Source: Marinifilum fragile JCM 15579
GTDB lineage: Bacteria > Bacteroidota > Bacteroidia > Bacteroidales > Marinifilaceae
Direction: 5' to 3'
Length of the DNA: 64,000 bases
Assembly (NCBI RefSeq): GCF_001310955.1
Contig: NZ_BAZX01000005.1
Coordinates: 1 to 64,000, forward strand
Under the pieces are notes generated by a model that did not search any database, was not told the DNA's origin, and saw only the letters and a program-made list of their open reading frames with translations. How positions within the stretch are numbered: the stretch's first letter is position 1; the number at the start of each line of letters is the position of its first letter. The position numbers and the translations under genes are program-made. Below are positions 52,868 through 61,130 of this stretch, piece after piece.

Positions 52868-55225
52868 TTATTCGTAACGTAAAGATTCAACAGGATTTTG
52901 ATTCGCAGCTTTCCAGGTTTGTCTTCCTACGGTTAGCAAGGCAAAAAGAGCTGTTACAAAACCGGCAATTACAAAAGGAAGAATTCCGATATCAATACGA
53001 TATGCAAACTGCTCCAGCCAATACTTCATGATGAAATATGATATTGGTACTGCAATCAGGAAAGCAATGCCTAACCATCTTGAGAAAATAGAAAATAACA
53101 TAGAGGTGATTTGCCATTCGGTAGCACCATTCACTTTTCGGATTCCAATCTCTTTGGTGCGTTTTTGTACCATGAAAAGGGATAGAGCGTAAAGTCCAAG
53201 CAATGCCAATACCAATGATATGATGGATGAATAACTCATAAACGTCATTGACCTTTCTTCAGCACCATATTTATCTCGATTATATTTCTCAATGATTGTG
53301 TAATCCAATACATATCCCGGATCGAATTTGCGAATTACATTGGTCACCTCTTCCAATACTTGTTGAAGGTCATCTCCTTGGTAACGAATCAAAATGTCAC
53401 TAATCATGTTAAAGCTATTGTGTGTAAACATCAATGGTTTTACTTGAGTACGTAGCGATTGAAAATGGAAATCTTTTACTACACCTATGATTTCCTGGAC
53501 CTGTCCTTTGTATTCAACGTTTAAACCTATTACATCATCTTGATTCAATAATTTTGCTCCTGTTTCATTAATAATGATGCCTTTTTCATGCATTTTACCT
53601 GTCTCCTTAAAGGCACGTCCCTGGCTAAGTTCAATTCCTGTAGTCTTGAAATAATCTGGTTGTATTCTGTATGAATTGAAAGATTTTTGTTTGTTTTCTT
53701 CTTCTCCCATAACAGTAAATCCTTGTCCACTGGTTCCACCGCCTGGTATATGATCTGAAGCAGATACAAATCTGATTAAAGGTAGTTTTAGTAACTCTTC
53801 CTTTATAGAGAAATATGACTGGTTAATTTTTGCATTCATGTTCTCAATGGCCAGTACTTTTTCAGGTTTGAAACCTAAATCTGCATTTTTCAAATAGTTT
53901 ATCTGTTTGTTCAGAACAAATAGAGATGCAATTAAAGTAATTGAAACCGTGAACTGAAAGATGACCAATACTTTGGTGAGTATGTTTTTCCCATTCATCT
54001 TTAAACCACCACCTTGCAATGCTACAGAAGGAGAAGGGCGTGAGATAAATATTGCTGGGTAAACACCTGATAAAACACCAACTGCCAATGCCAATGCCGG
54101 TAAGCCAATGCTTAAAAGTAAGTTCGACGAGTAGGCAAGTGTAAGATCCCTGTACACCAATTGATTAAAATGTGGAAGGAATATTTCTGCTAAAATTATT
54201 CCCAAAACCAAAGCAATAAAGGTGAGAAGTATGGATTTACCCACAAATAACTTGATTAACTGCCATCGGGTTGCACCTATGGTTTTTCTCATGCCAATTT
54301 CCTTGATTTTGCCTTCATACTGTACAGTCATGATGTTGATGAAGTTTATGATGGCAATGGAAAGAATTAAATTGGCCAGAAAAATGTAGGTCAATACTAT
54401 ATTGATATCTCCTTTTGGTCCAATACTATGCAAGTGTGCAGAATGCAGGTGGACGTCACTTAGTTTTTGAAAATAGGCTCCTGTTTTGTATCCATATTGT
54501 TGAAATCCATCAATACTTTTACGGTATTCCTTTAATACGCTATTTAAACAAGCTTCCTGATCTGCACCTTCTTTTACCAATGCATAGGTGAAAAACTCTA
54601 GGCCCGATTTTGAATTGATAGGATAGATGTATTCCAATGGAGCCAATACTTCAAAATCATAGTGCGAATTTTTAGGTAAGTTTTTGGTAACTCCGGAAAC
54701 GGTACAGTCAACTCCGTTAAGGTTTATTAAGGAGCCAAGCACATCAGTCCTGCCAAAAATAGTTTTAGCTGCTTTTTCAGACAGAACAACACTTTTAGTG
54801 TCTTCCAATGCCGTCTCGGGATTGCCATGAAGGAAATCGATATCAAAAACCTTAGTGAAATTGTCATCTACAAAATGAAATTTGAACCCAAAGAACCTTT
54901 TATCTTCATGGTGAATTTCACATTCCCATCCTCTGTACAATTGGGTTATTTCTTCTAGTCCTGGGATATTTCCCTTGTATTCCTCGTGGTTTATTCTTCG
55001 ACAAATGGCATGGTCATTTGCTGTTTCTTTCCCCAATTGAGAAATCAAACGGTGAATTCTGTCATATTTGGAGTTGAATTTATCGTAGCTCAACTCGTAT
55101 TGAATGAATATGGAAATTAGTATGACTGCAGCCATACCAACTGCAAGACCAAAAATATTGATAAAAGAGTTAAGCTTGCCTTTGGCAAGACTTCTTATGG
55201 CAAGTTTAAGCTTGTAGAAAAACAT
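52868..55225 (-). CDS. FtsX/MacB-type ABC transporter permease
   Basis: This 785-aa permease is paralogous to the downstream gene with the same layout: MFFYKLKLAIRSLAKGKLNS, periplasmic domain, FtsX helices with GKIKEIGMRKTIGATRWQL and the second copy QKRTKEIGIRKVNGATEWQI, ending QNPVESLRYE. It lies 32 bp after the ATPase gene and 50 bp before the second permease. The pair probably forms a heterodimeric channel. Substrate unknown. The divergent sigma54 two-component system is the likely regulator. Confidence 0.9.
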   Translation of the reverse strand: MFFYKLKLAIRSLAKGKLNSFINIFGLAVGMAAVILISIFIQYELSYDKFNSKYDRIHRLISQLGKETANDHAICRRINHEEYKGNIPGLEEITQLYRGWECEIHHEDKRFFGFKFHFVDDNFTKVFDIDFLHGNPETALEDTKSVVLSEKAAKTIFGRTDVLGSLINLNGVDCTVSGVTKNLPKNSHYDFEVLAPLEYIYPINSKSGLEFFTYALVKEGADQEACLNSVLKEYRKSIDGFQQYGYKTGAYFQKLSDVHLHSAHLHSIGPKGDINIVLTYIFLANLILSIAIINFINIMTVQYEGKIKEIGMRKTIGATRWQLIKLFVGKSILLTFIALVLGIILAEIFLPHFNQLVYRDLTLAYSSNLLLSIGLPALALAVGVLSGVYPAIFISRPSPSVALQGGGLKMNGKNILTKVLVIFQFTVSITLIASLFVLNKQINYLKNADLGFKPEKVLAIENMNAKINQSYFSIKEELLKLPLIRFVSASDHIPGGGTSGQGFTVMGEEENKQKSFNSYRIQPDYFKTTGIELSQGRAFKETGKMHEKGIIINETGAKLLNQDDVIGLNVEYKGQVQEIIGVVKDFHFQSLRTQVKPLMFTHNSFNMISDILIRYQGDDLQQVLEEVTNVIRKFDPGYVLDYTIIEKYNRDKYGAEERSMTFMSYSSIISLVLALLGLYALSLFMVQKRTKEIGIRKVNGATEWQITSMLFSIFSRWLGIAFLIAVPISYFIMKYWLEQFAYRIDIGILPFVIAGFVTALFALLTVGRQTWKAANQNPVESLRYE

Positions 55226-55257
55226 ATTGTAAAGTTTGTTTGGATTAAAAGTAAGAA

Positions 55258-55967
55258 TTATAATTCTTCTTTGATAAGTTCTTTCGAATTCTGTTTTTGT
55301 TTGTTTTCTGACACCACTTTTCCATCAAACAAATGAATTACCCTATCAGCATATTCCGAATCTCTTACCGAGTGAGTTACCATAACAATAGTAGTTCCTG
55401 ATTGATTTAGTTCCTTTAGCAATTCCATTACTTCAGTACCATTGCTCGAATCAAGGTTACCAGTAGCTCATCGGCCAATATTAGTTTGGGATTAGTCACT
55501 ACAGCCCTTGCGATGGCAACACGTTGTTGCTGTCCGCCCGATAATTGCTGAGGGTAGTGTTTTGCTCTATGTGAAATATTCATTCTCTCAAGAACTTCGT
55601 TCACTTTGGCTTTTCTTTTTGATGTAGCCAATCCCATATAGATTAAAGGAAGCTCAACATTTTCAAAAACTGTCAATTCATCAATTAGGTTGAAACTCTG
55701 AAAAATAAAACCAATATTTCCTTTTCTAAAATGAGTTCTTTGCTTCTCCGATTTTTCAGTTACATCAGTGTTGTTAAAAATGTAGTTTCCATTGCTGGGA
55801 TTATCTAATAATCCGATAATATTTAAAAGGGTTGATTTGCCACATCCTGATGGTCCCATAATAGCTGCAAATTCTCCTCTTTGAATATGAAGATTAACAT
55901 CACGTAACGCTGATGTTTCTACTTCTTCCGTTCTAAAAACTTTGCAAAGGTCTTTTGTAGTTATCAT
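55258..55967 (-). pseudogene. LolD-like ABC transporter ATPase, frame broken by one base
   Basis: The start is MITTKDLCKVFRTEEVETS at 55967 (the caller's ORF begins at 56015). Walker A is MGPSGCGKSTLLN, the Q loop FIFQSFNLIDELT and the ABC signature LSGGQQQRVAIARAV. Walker B begins ILADE and should continue PTGNLDS. The sequence lacks one C near 55465-55467 and the frame slips into LLVTLIRAM, ending at 55428. One frame over it continues normally (TGNLDSSNGTEVMELLKELN, then TIVMVTHSVRDSEYADRV) to a stop at 55258. An isolated one-base loss in an otherwise intact ATPase suggests a sequencing indel. Confidence 0.85.
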
Positions 55968-55987
55968 TATTTTCAATTTATAGGTTC

Positions 55988-56014
55988 GCTTTTCTAATGC
56001 CAATTGGCGTGCCA
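55988..56014 (-). promoter_or_regulatory. Sigma54-like promoter of the ABC operon
   Basis: On the minus strand TGGCACGCCAATTGG (56000-56014) has a perfect -24 box and TTGG in place of TTGC at -12. An overlapping alternative, TGGCATTAGAAAAGC (55988-56002), keeps the GG and GC at correct spacing. Either lies just before the ATPase start at 55967 and next to two palindromes. Tentative. Confidence 0.45.
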
Positions 56015-56065
56015 AATAAAATAATACCAGAAAATCAAAAAGTTAGAGTTTTGTTGAAATGTTTT

Positions 56066-56105
56066 GTGTTGGAATTTCCAACACCTCATGTTGTGAATTA
56101 CAACA
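56066..56105. promoter_or_regulatory. Two activator palindromes between the ABC operon and its two-component genes
   Basis: GTGTTGGAATTTCCAACAC (56066-56084) is a near-perfect palindrome; TGTTGTGAATTACAACA (56089-56105) is a second with 6-bp arms. Their centres are 22 bp apart, two helical turns, typical of NtrC-type enhancer pairs. They differ from the TGTkC-N6-GmrCA dyads at 4.2 and 21.3 kb. Confidence 0.6.
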
Positions 56106-56147
56106 ATCTGTTAACTTTGAAAATGAAACTAATCGATACATCTTTTT

Positions 56148-57518
56148 ATGCCACAAAAAGGAAGACTTCTAATCGTAGATGATAATGAAGAATTGTTATT
56201 TGCTTTTCAATTATTTTTAAAATCACACTTTGAATTGATTGATACAATTAAGAATCCTAATGTTCTTGTATCAAAACTAAGAGAGAAGGAATATGATGTT
56301 ATCCTGCTGGATATGAATTTTAAAGCAGGTATTAATTCCGGAAATGAAGGACTTTATTGGTTAAAGCAAATACTGGATTTCGATAAAAATGCTTGTGTAG
56401 TATTTATTACAGCATACGGTGATATCGAGTTGGCAGTTAGAGCTATGAAAGAGGGAGCTGTTGATTTTGTGCAAAAATCTTGGGATGAAAAGCATATTCT
56501 ATCAACTCTATTGGCGGCTTATCAACTTCGTTGTTCTAAAATGGAGATAAAGAGTTTGAAGTCGAAGCAGAAGAGATTAAATCAGGAAATCAATAAAAAC
56601 AAAAGCTTTGTAATCGGAAGATCTGCTAAAATGCAAGAGGTTTTTCATACGGTGGATAAAGTTGCCGCCACCGATGCCAATATTCTAATTACAGGAGAGA
56701 ATGGAACAGGGAAAGAGGTGATTGCACGAGAAGTGCATTTGCGTTCGACGAGAAATGATCAGGTGTTTGTTCATGTTGATTTGGGTGCAATTTCAGAATC
56801 TTTGTTCGAGAGTGAATTGTTTGGACACAGGAAAGGGGCTTTTACGGATGCTAAAGAAGACCGGATGGGTAGATTTGAGTTGGCATCGGGAGGAACTTTG
56901 TTTTTAGATGAAATTGGAAATGTTCCTTTGCATTTACAAACAAAGTTGTTGACTGTGATTCAGCGAAAGGAAGTAATTCCTGTAGGCGGTAGTACTCCTA
57001 TACAGATTGATGTTAGAATTATTGCAGCAACAAATTGCAATTTGCATAAAATGGTTGCTGATGGATTGTTTCGAGAGGATTTGTTGTATCGTATTAATAC
57101 CATATCACTAGAGTTGCCATCTTTAAAAGAACGATCGGAAGATATCGCTGAAATATCACATTTTTACCTGGAAAAATTTACAAAACAATATGCTAAGGAA
57201 AGCATGAAGATGAATAAATCTGCCATAGTGAAGCTGGAGAAGCATGCGTGGCCAGGAAATATCAGAGAATTACAACATATCATCGAGAAGACGGTAATCT
57301 TAAATGATTCGACTAAACTGAATGCTGAGGATATTGTCATTGGGGAATCACTAAAAAAAGCTGAAGTAATGCCTGATAGTTTTAATCTAATAGAAAATGA
57401 ACGGATATTGATAAAAAAAGCCATTCAGTTTACGGGAGGAAATATGAGCATGGCAGCAAAAGAGTTAGGAATTAATCGTTCAACCTTGTACGATAAAATC
57501 AAAAAGTATGATTTATAG
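56148..57518 (+). CDS. Sigma54-type response regulator with GAFTDA variant
   Basis: This 456-aa NtrC-family regulator has a receiver domain (DDNEE near the start, phospho-Asp in VILLDMNFKAG), an AAA+ domain with GENGTGKEVIA, Walker B GGTLFLDEIG and a Fis-type HTH (GGNMSMAAKELGINRSTLYDKI). The sigma54-contact loop reads GAFTDA instead of GAFTGA. This variant occurs in some NtrC relatives and may weaken or change sigma54 contact. It shares an 11-bp overlap with its kinase gene and is divergent from the LolD/FtsX operon, separated by two palindromes it probably binds. Confidence 0.92.
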   Translation: MPQKGRLLIVDDNEELLFAFQLFLKSHFELIDTIKNPNVLVSKLREKEYDVILLDMNFKAGINSGNEGLYWLKQILDFDKNACVVFITAYGDIELAVRAMKEGAVDFVQKSWDEKHILSTLLAAYQLRCSKMEIKSLKSKQKRLNQEINKNKSFVIGRSAKMQEVFHTVDKVAATDANILITGENGTGKEVIAREVHLRSTRNDQVFVHVDLGAISESLFESELFGHRKGAFTDAKEDRMGRFELASGGTLFLDEIGNVPLHLQTKLLTVIQRKEVIPVGGSTPIQIDVRIIAATNCNLHKMVADGLFREDLLYRINTISLELPSLKERSEDIAEISHFYLEKFTKQYAKESMKMNKSAIVKLEKHAWPGNIRELQHIIEKTVILNDSTKLNAEDIVIGESLKKAEVMPDSFNLIENERILIKKAIQFTGGNMSMAAKELGINRSTLYDKIKKYDL

Positions 57519-58857
57519 ACGATTCTATATTGGAATAATAATACAGGTTATTTTTATATCGCTTACCCCTGTATTGTTTCTGTATGTTCAATCGAGAGAA
57601 TATATGGTGGTTACAACCTACAGCTTGGCTGTGTTCTGGGTGTTGCAAATTGTTTATTTATTGCACTATGTGAATAAAACAAATAGAGATTTGTCTCGTT
57701 TTTTTGATGCTTTTCAATATCAGGATTCAACTTTGGTGTTTAATGAGCAAAAAAAAGACAAGGCCTTTAAGAATTTGCATCAAAGTTTTAACCACATTAT
57801 TAATGCTTTTGGCAAAGTTAAAATAGAGAAGGAAAAGGATTTTATATTTTTTCAGCATACTCTTGAATTGGTGGGGATTGGACTTCTGGCTTTCGATAAA
57901 AAGGGGAATGTAAAATTGTGTAATTCTGCTTTTAAGGATTTGTTTTTGGTGGAGGATTTTTTGAACGTGTCCGAATTGGAATGTATCGATAAGGAGTTTC
58001 CTGATTTTTTGAAAAGAACAAAATCGGGTAAGCAAGAGTTGAGAAACTATCTGGTTAAAAACAGGATTTTAAAATTAGCGGTTAAAGCTACGAGTTTTAG
58101 ATTAGAGGATGAGCAATTGAAAGTGGTTGCTTTCCAGGATATCAAGAATGCAGTTGACGAAGGAGAAATGGATGCCATGCACAAGTTGATTCGCGTTTTT
58201 GCACATGAAATTACCAATTCGGTAAGTCCAATTTCTATGTTATCAGGTAGTTTGATTGAGTTGTATCAGAATAATGAGAGAAAATCAAAAGAAGGTTGGA
58301 ATGAGGAAGAAACGACTTCCAATACCTTAATGGGTTTGACAACCATACGTAAACGAAGTAAAGGACTTTTGGCTTTTGTTGATGAATATAAAAACCTAAC
58401 TCATTTGCCTAAACCACACTTCGAATTGATTCCGATACAGAAACTTTTCATGCAAATTGAAACGCTTTTTAAAGAGGAATTTAAAGCGGAGCAAATAGAA
58501 TTTAAATATCATTTCCAAGATAAGGATCAGGAATTGATTGCTGATGAAAAATTGATTACGCAAGTATTAATAAATTTAGTCAGAAACTCAATTGATGCGT
58601 TGAAAGAAACGGAAAATAAAACTTTGTCCATTTCCACAGGAGAAGTGAATCCAGTTAATTTTATCATTATTCGAGATAACGGAGTCGGTATTTCAGAAGA
58701 TGTAATTGACAATGTTTTCACACCTTTTTTTACCACCAAAGAAAAAGGTTCTGGTATTGGATTAAACTTGTCAAGACAGATTATGAGACTGCACAGTGGA
58801 ACCATTGCTGTGCGTTCCAAGCCCAATTGCCTTACTGAATTTACCTTACAGTTTTGA
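57508..58857 (+). CDS. NtrY-like sensor histidine kinase
   Basis: This 449-aa kinase overlaps the regulator gene by 11 bp (ATGATTTATAG). Two N-terminal TM helices (YIGIIIQVIFISLTPVLFLY and YSLAVFWVLQIVYLLHYV) enclose almost no periplasmic loop, so it probably senses within the membrane or cytoplasm. A PAS-like domain follows (LELVGIGLLAFDKKGNVKLC). The H box is FAHEITNSVSPISML, the N box LVRNSIDAL, and the G boxes IIRDNGVGIS and TTKEKGSGIGLNLSR. Paired with the regulator, it likely responds to envelope state or lipid cargo of the adjacent transporter. Confidence 0.92.
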   Translation: MIYRRFYIGIIIQVIFISLTPVLFLYVQSREYMVVTTYSLAVFWVLQIVYLLHYVNKTNRDLSRFFDAFQYQDSTLVFNEQKKDKAFKNLHQSFNHIINAFGKVKIEKEKDFIFFQHTLELVGIGLLAFDKKGNVKLCNSAFKDLFLVEDFLNVSELECIDKEFPDFLKRTKSGKQELRNYLVKNRILKLAVKATSFRLEDEQLKVVAFQDIKNAVDEGEMDAMHKLIRVFAHEITNSVSPISMLSGSLIELYQNNERKSKEGWNEEETTSNTLMGLTTIRKRSKGLLAFVDEYKNLTHLPKPHFELIPIQKLFMQIETLFKEEFKAEQIEFKYHFQDKDQELIADEKLITQVLINLVRNSIDALKETENKTLSISTGEVNPVNFIIIRDNGVGISEDVIDNVFTPFFTTKEKGSGIGLNLSRQIMRLHSGTIAVRSKPNCLTEFTLQF

Positions 58858-58894
58858 TCGAACTTGCTTAATGAGAACAGTGGAAGAATAGACT

Positions 58895-58966
58895 CTATAT
58901 CCTTATGCTAATACAGTGTCTATCCTTAAGCTAATGTACAATCCATTGTTAGGCTAATAGAGTGTG
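58895..58966 (+). repeat. Three degenerate 23-bp repeats
   Basis: GCTAAT cores lie at 58907, 58930 and 58953, exactly 23 bp apart, in contexts TATCCTTATGCTAATACAGT, TATCCTTAAGCTAATGTACA and CATTGTTAGGCTAATAGAGT. They sit between the kinase stop and the ParB-like gene. They may be operator boxes for the downstream gene or remnants of a tandem duplication. Confidence 0.5.
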
Positions 58967-59030
58967 AAGTATTGTAATACCCTGCAATACAGTATTCCAT
59001 TGTCTGCAGATATTCGTAACTTGAGGATAT

Positions 59031-59543
59031 ATGATGCAGATCAAATCCCCATTCGAGATAACCAAATTATTGCTTTCTACAGATCCGATAGAAAGAGAGA
59101 GAGGTTACAATGCCTTTCTGGGGAGAACGCATTGGGTAAAAGGGAATACAACCGCAAACTTGTGCAAGTTGGCAAGCATTCAATTTCAATTGAATCCTGA
59201 TCACATTAAAGTTTTGCCTCCAAAAATAATGAACCCAAAAGTGTTATGGGCGAGCCAGGTTCGCTTAGAACAAGAAAAACTGCAAATGGTAGATGCGGCT
59301 CATGATTACATTTTGGAACAAGGAAAGGAGTTTCCGCCTATTATTGTTTGGGATTTGTATCAGGAAAAAAGAATACGTTACATTGTTCACGATGGGCATC
59401 ATCGTTCGTGGTATTTCAATAATAAAAATCAGAATGTGGAGGCCGTAATTCTGCAACCAATGGAGAATTATAGATCTGTTGAGAAATGTCTTATTCATGC
59501 TTTTAATATTCGCAGACTGGCCATTAACCTGCCAATATTCTAA
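59031..59543 (+). CDS. ParB/Srx-fold protein
   Basis: This 170-aa protein resembles the ParB/sulfiredoxin-like fold: FPPIIVWDLYQEKRIRYIVH followed by DGHHRSWYFNNKN, similar to the DGHHR box of ParB-like nucleases and Srx proteins. It lacks a ParB HTH or dimer domain, so it is not a chromosome-partitioning ParB. Function may be nuclease, ATPase or regulatory. It stands alone with no parA nearby. A convergent terminator lies at 59556-59580. Start could be either of two adjacent ATG codons. Confidence 0.65.
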   Translation: MMQIKSPFEITKLLLSTDPIERERGYNAFLGRTHWVKGNTTANLCKLASIQFQLNPDHIKVLPPKIMNPKVLWASQVRLEQEKLQMVDAAHDYILEQGKEFPPIIVWDLYQEKRIRYIVHDGHHRSWYFNNKNQNVEAVILQPMENYRSVEKCLIHAFNIRRLAINLPIF

Positions 59544-59555
59544 TTGAACTCAGGT

Positions 59556-59580
59556 AAAAAAAAGCTGGAATCATCCAGCT
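59556..59580 (-). terminator. Terminator after the DUF3795 gene
   Basis: AGCTGGA and TCCAGCT form a 7-bp stem with a 4-nt loop, followed by eight T on the minus strand, just after the DUF3795 stop. Confidence 0.75.
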
Positions 59581-59582
59581 CT

Positions 59583-59942
59583 TTAATTTTGTCTTATGTC
59601 ATCTAAATTAATCCGGGTTATTTTTTTATCCAGTGTGTGATGTAACTCTACTAATTTGTCACAAGGATATTCATTACATTCAGCACAGGTGTCAAGCAGT
59701 TTTTGCCTGGCACATTCTCTTACGGCACACTCGGCACAATGGCGAAATTTTTTGCCCCAAGGTTCATGACATCCTTTACAAGTAATTTCGCAGGCTTCGT
59801 ATTTATGATCTTCATCAGACCACAATTTAGCAATTCGAATCCTCACCTTCTCCTGTTTCCTTTGGGTAGCAACATATGCCGGACATGTTGAGCAATTAAC
59901 TCCACAATAAGCAATTCGATCTTCGTCTTGAATTCTGTTCAT
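59583..59942 (-). CDS. DUF3795 cysteine-rich protein
   Basis: This 119-aa protein matches DUF3795: IAYCGVNCSTCPAYVAT at the N-terminus, CKGCHEPWG in the middle, HCAECAVRECARQK and CAECNEYPCDKL near the end. About a dozen Cys in CxxC pairs suggest metal or Fe-S binding. Function is unknown; the family is common in anaerobes. It is a single gene on the minus strand between the ParB-like and DUF2892 genes. Confidence 0.88.
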   Translation of the reverse strand: MNRIQDEDRIAYCGVNCSTCPAYVATQRKQEKVRIRIAKLWSDEDHKYEACEITCKGCHEPWGKKFRHCAECAVRECARQKLLDTCAECNEYPCDKLVELHHTLDKKITRINLDDIRQN

Positions 59943-60064
59943 TGGTCGCTTGGTTTTATTTAATGATACGAAAGCATGCCGTTATGATTGCTGTAATGCA
60001 TCATGGAATGTTTAAATATAACCAAGAAAATCAGAGTTTTCAAGATGTTTTATAATACAAAAAA

Positions 60065-60090
60065 ATCCTCGAGAAAAGAGCTTCGAGGAT
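60065..60090 (-). terminator. Terminator after the DUF2892 gene
   Basis: ATCCTCGA and TCGAGGAT form an 8-bp stem; on the minus strand seven or more T follow. It ends the two-gene unit SRPBCC-DUF2892. Confidence 0.8.
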
Positions 60091-60110
60091 CATTTTTGGC
60101 ACGAATTTTT

Positions 60111-60326
60111 TTATTCTTTTTCTGGCTTGACCTTGCAAGTGTTAATTCCCAATAATGTATATGGCGGACAATTACCAATTACACTTGTAAGAAACATTAC
60201 ACAGGCAAAAATGAATACAATTAAGCCAATGGTTCCGGTAATGATATCTGTAAAATAAAGAATTGCAAGAGTTATTGAAACAATTACTCGTAAGATGCGA
60301 TCTAAAGTTCCCATATTTTTTTTCAT
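60111..60326 (-). CDS. DUF2892 small membrane protein
   Basis: This 71-aa protein has two TM helices (RILRVIVSITLAILYFTDII and GLIVFIFACVMFLTSVI) and the family ending GNCPPYTLLGINTC, matching DUF2892 (YgaP-like membrane part). It lies 6 bp after the SRPBCC gene on the same strand. Rhodanese domain is absent. Function unknown. Confidence 0.88.
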   Translation of the reverse strand: MKKNMGTLDRILRVIVSITLAILYFTDIITGTIGLIVFIFACVMFLTSVIGNCPPYTLLGINTCKVKPEKE

Positions 60327-60332
60327 GGCAGT

Positions 60333-60857
60333 TTATTTTTCGATGTAAGTTTTAAATTTTGCCAGCCCTTTTTCAAAATCAGGACCAATGGCTTTATCCA
60401 AATCCATAAAAACCATCATAACTGTGCTGGGGAAAGTGTTTTCCCCTTTGAATCCCCAAGTTATTTCGGTTCCTTCGGCAATAGGTTTAATTTCAAAAAA
60501 GCCAGTACTTGTAGATTTCCATGGCTTTAAAAATCTCAGTTCGGTTTCGATGTAAGAATTAGGTTCAATCTTCGTAACTTCTTGTTCGCCTTCACCTACA
60601 TCTTCATTTCCTATCCAATGGGTGAAAGAACCAATGGAACCATCAGTTCCATTATAGGTTATTTTCATCTCAGGATCTTTTTCGGCCCAAGGAGACCAAA
60701 TTTGTTGCTCTTTTAGCGAGCATAGACTTTTGAAAACAGTGTCAACCTCTTTTGAAACAACAATTTTTCTATCTACCTGATATGTTTTTGGCGCGATAAG
60801 ATGGAGAATCCCGATAATAAGAGCAAGAGCTCCAATAATGTAAAGTAAGATTTTCAT
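60333..60857 (-). CDS. SRPBCC (START-like) protein with N-terminal TM helix
   Basis: This 174-aa protein begins with a TM helix (ILLYIIGALALIIGILHLI), then the SRPBCC pattern: TYQVDRKIVVSKEVDTVFK, QQIWSPWAEKDPEMKITYNG and EGTEITWGFKGENTFP. Bet v 1-like folds bind hydrophobic ligands. The function is unknown. It is co-transcribed with the DUF2892 gene 6 bp downstream. The 273 bp upstream (60858-61130) hold nothing I recognise besides the promoter region of the S8 gene. Confidence 0.85.
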   Translation of the reverse strand: MKILLYIIGALALIIGILHLIAPKTYQVDRKIVVSKEVDTVFKSLCSLKEQQIWSPWAEKDPEMKITYNGTDGSIGSFTHWIGNEDVGEGEQEVTKIEPNSYIETELRFLKPWKSTSTGFFEIKPIAEGTEITWGFKGENTFPSTVMMVFMDLDKAIGPDFEKGLAKFKTYIEK

Positions 60858-61130
60858 AGGGGGTATTTTAATGATTAAGTTTAAATATAGGCAGAAAGAA
60901 ATAATTAGAAAAATAAATAATGAGATTAAGGTTCAAATTATCAATGTGTTATATTTTATGTTGTAATATTTTTGAAAAAAAAAATCTTTTTGAGGGTTAC
61001 CTTTTTGGAAAAAGCAGAATATATAGGTGTATATCAAATTTACAATGCATTTGACAATGTAAAACTATCATTTTGTGTAAATGTATTGTAACTAACCATT
61101 TAATCACTAACTAAATTAAATTTTATTTTT

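Noticed and set aside
59031-59543. Chromosome-partition ParB gene and nearby origin
   Set aside because: No ParA partner, no parS-like sites and no HTH or dimer domain; only the ParB/Srx-like fold is seen.
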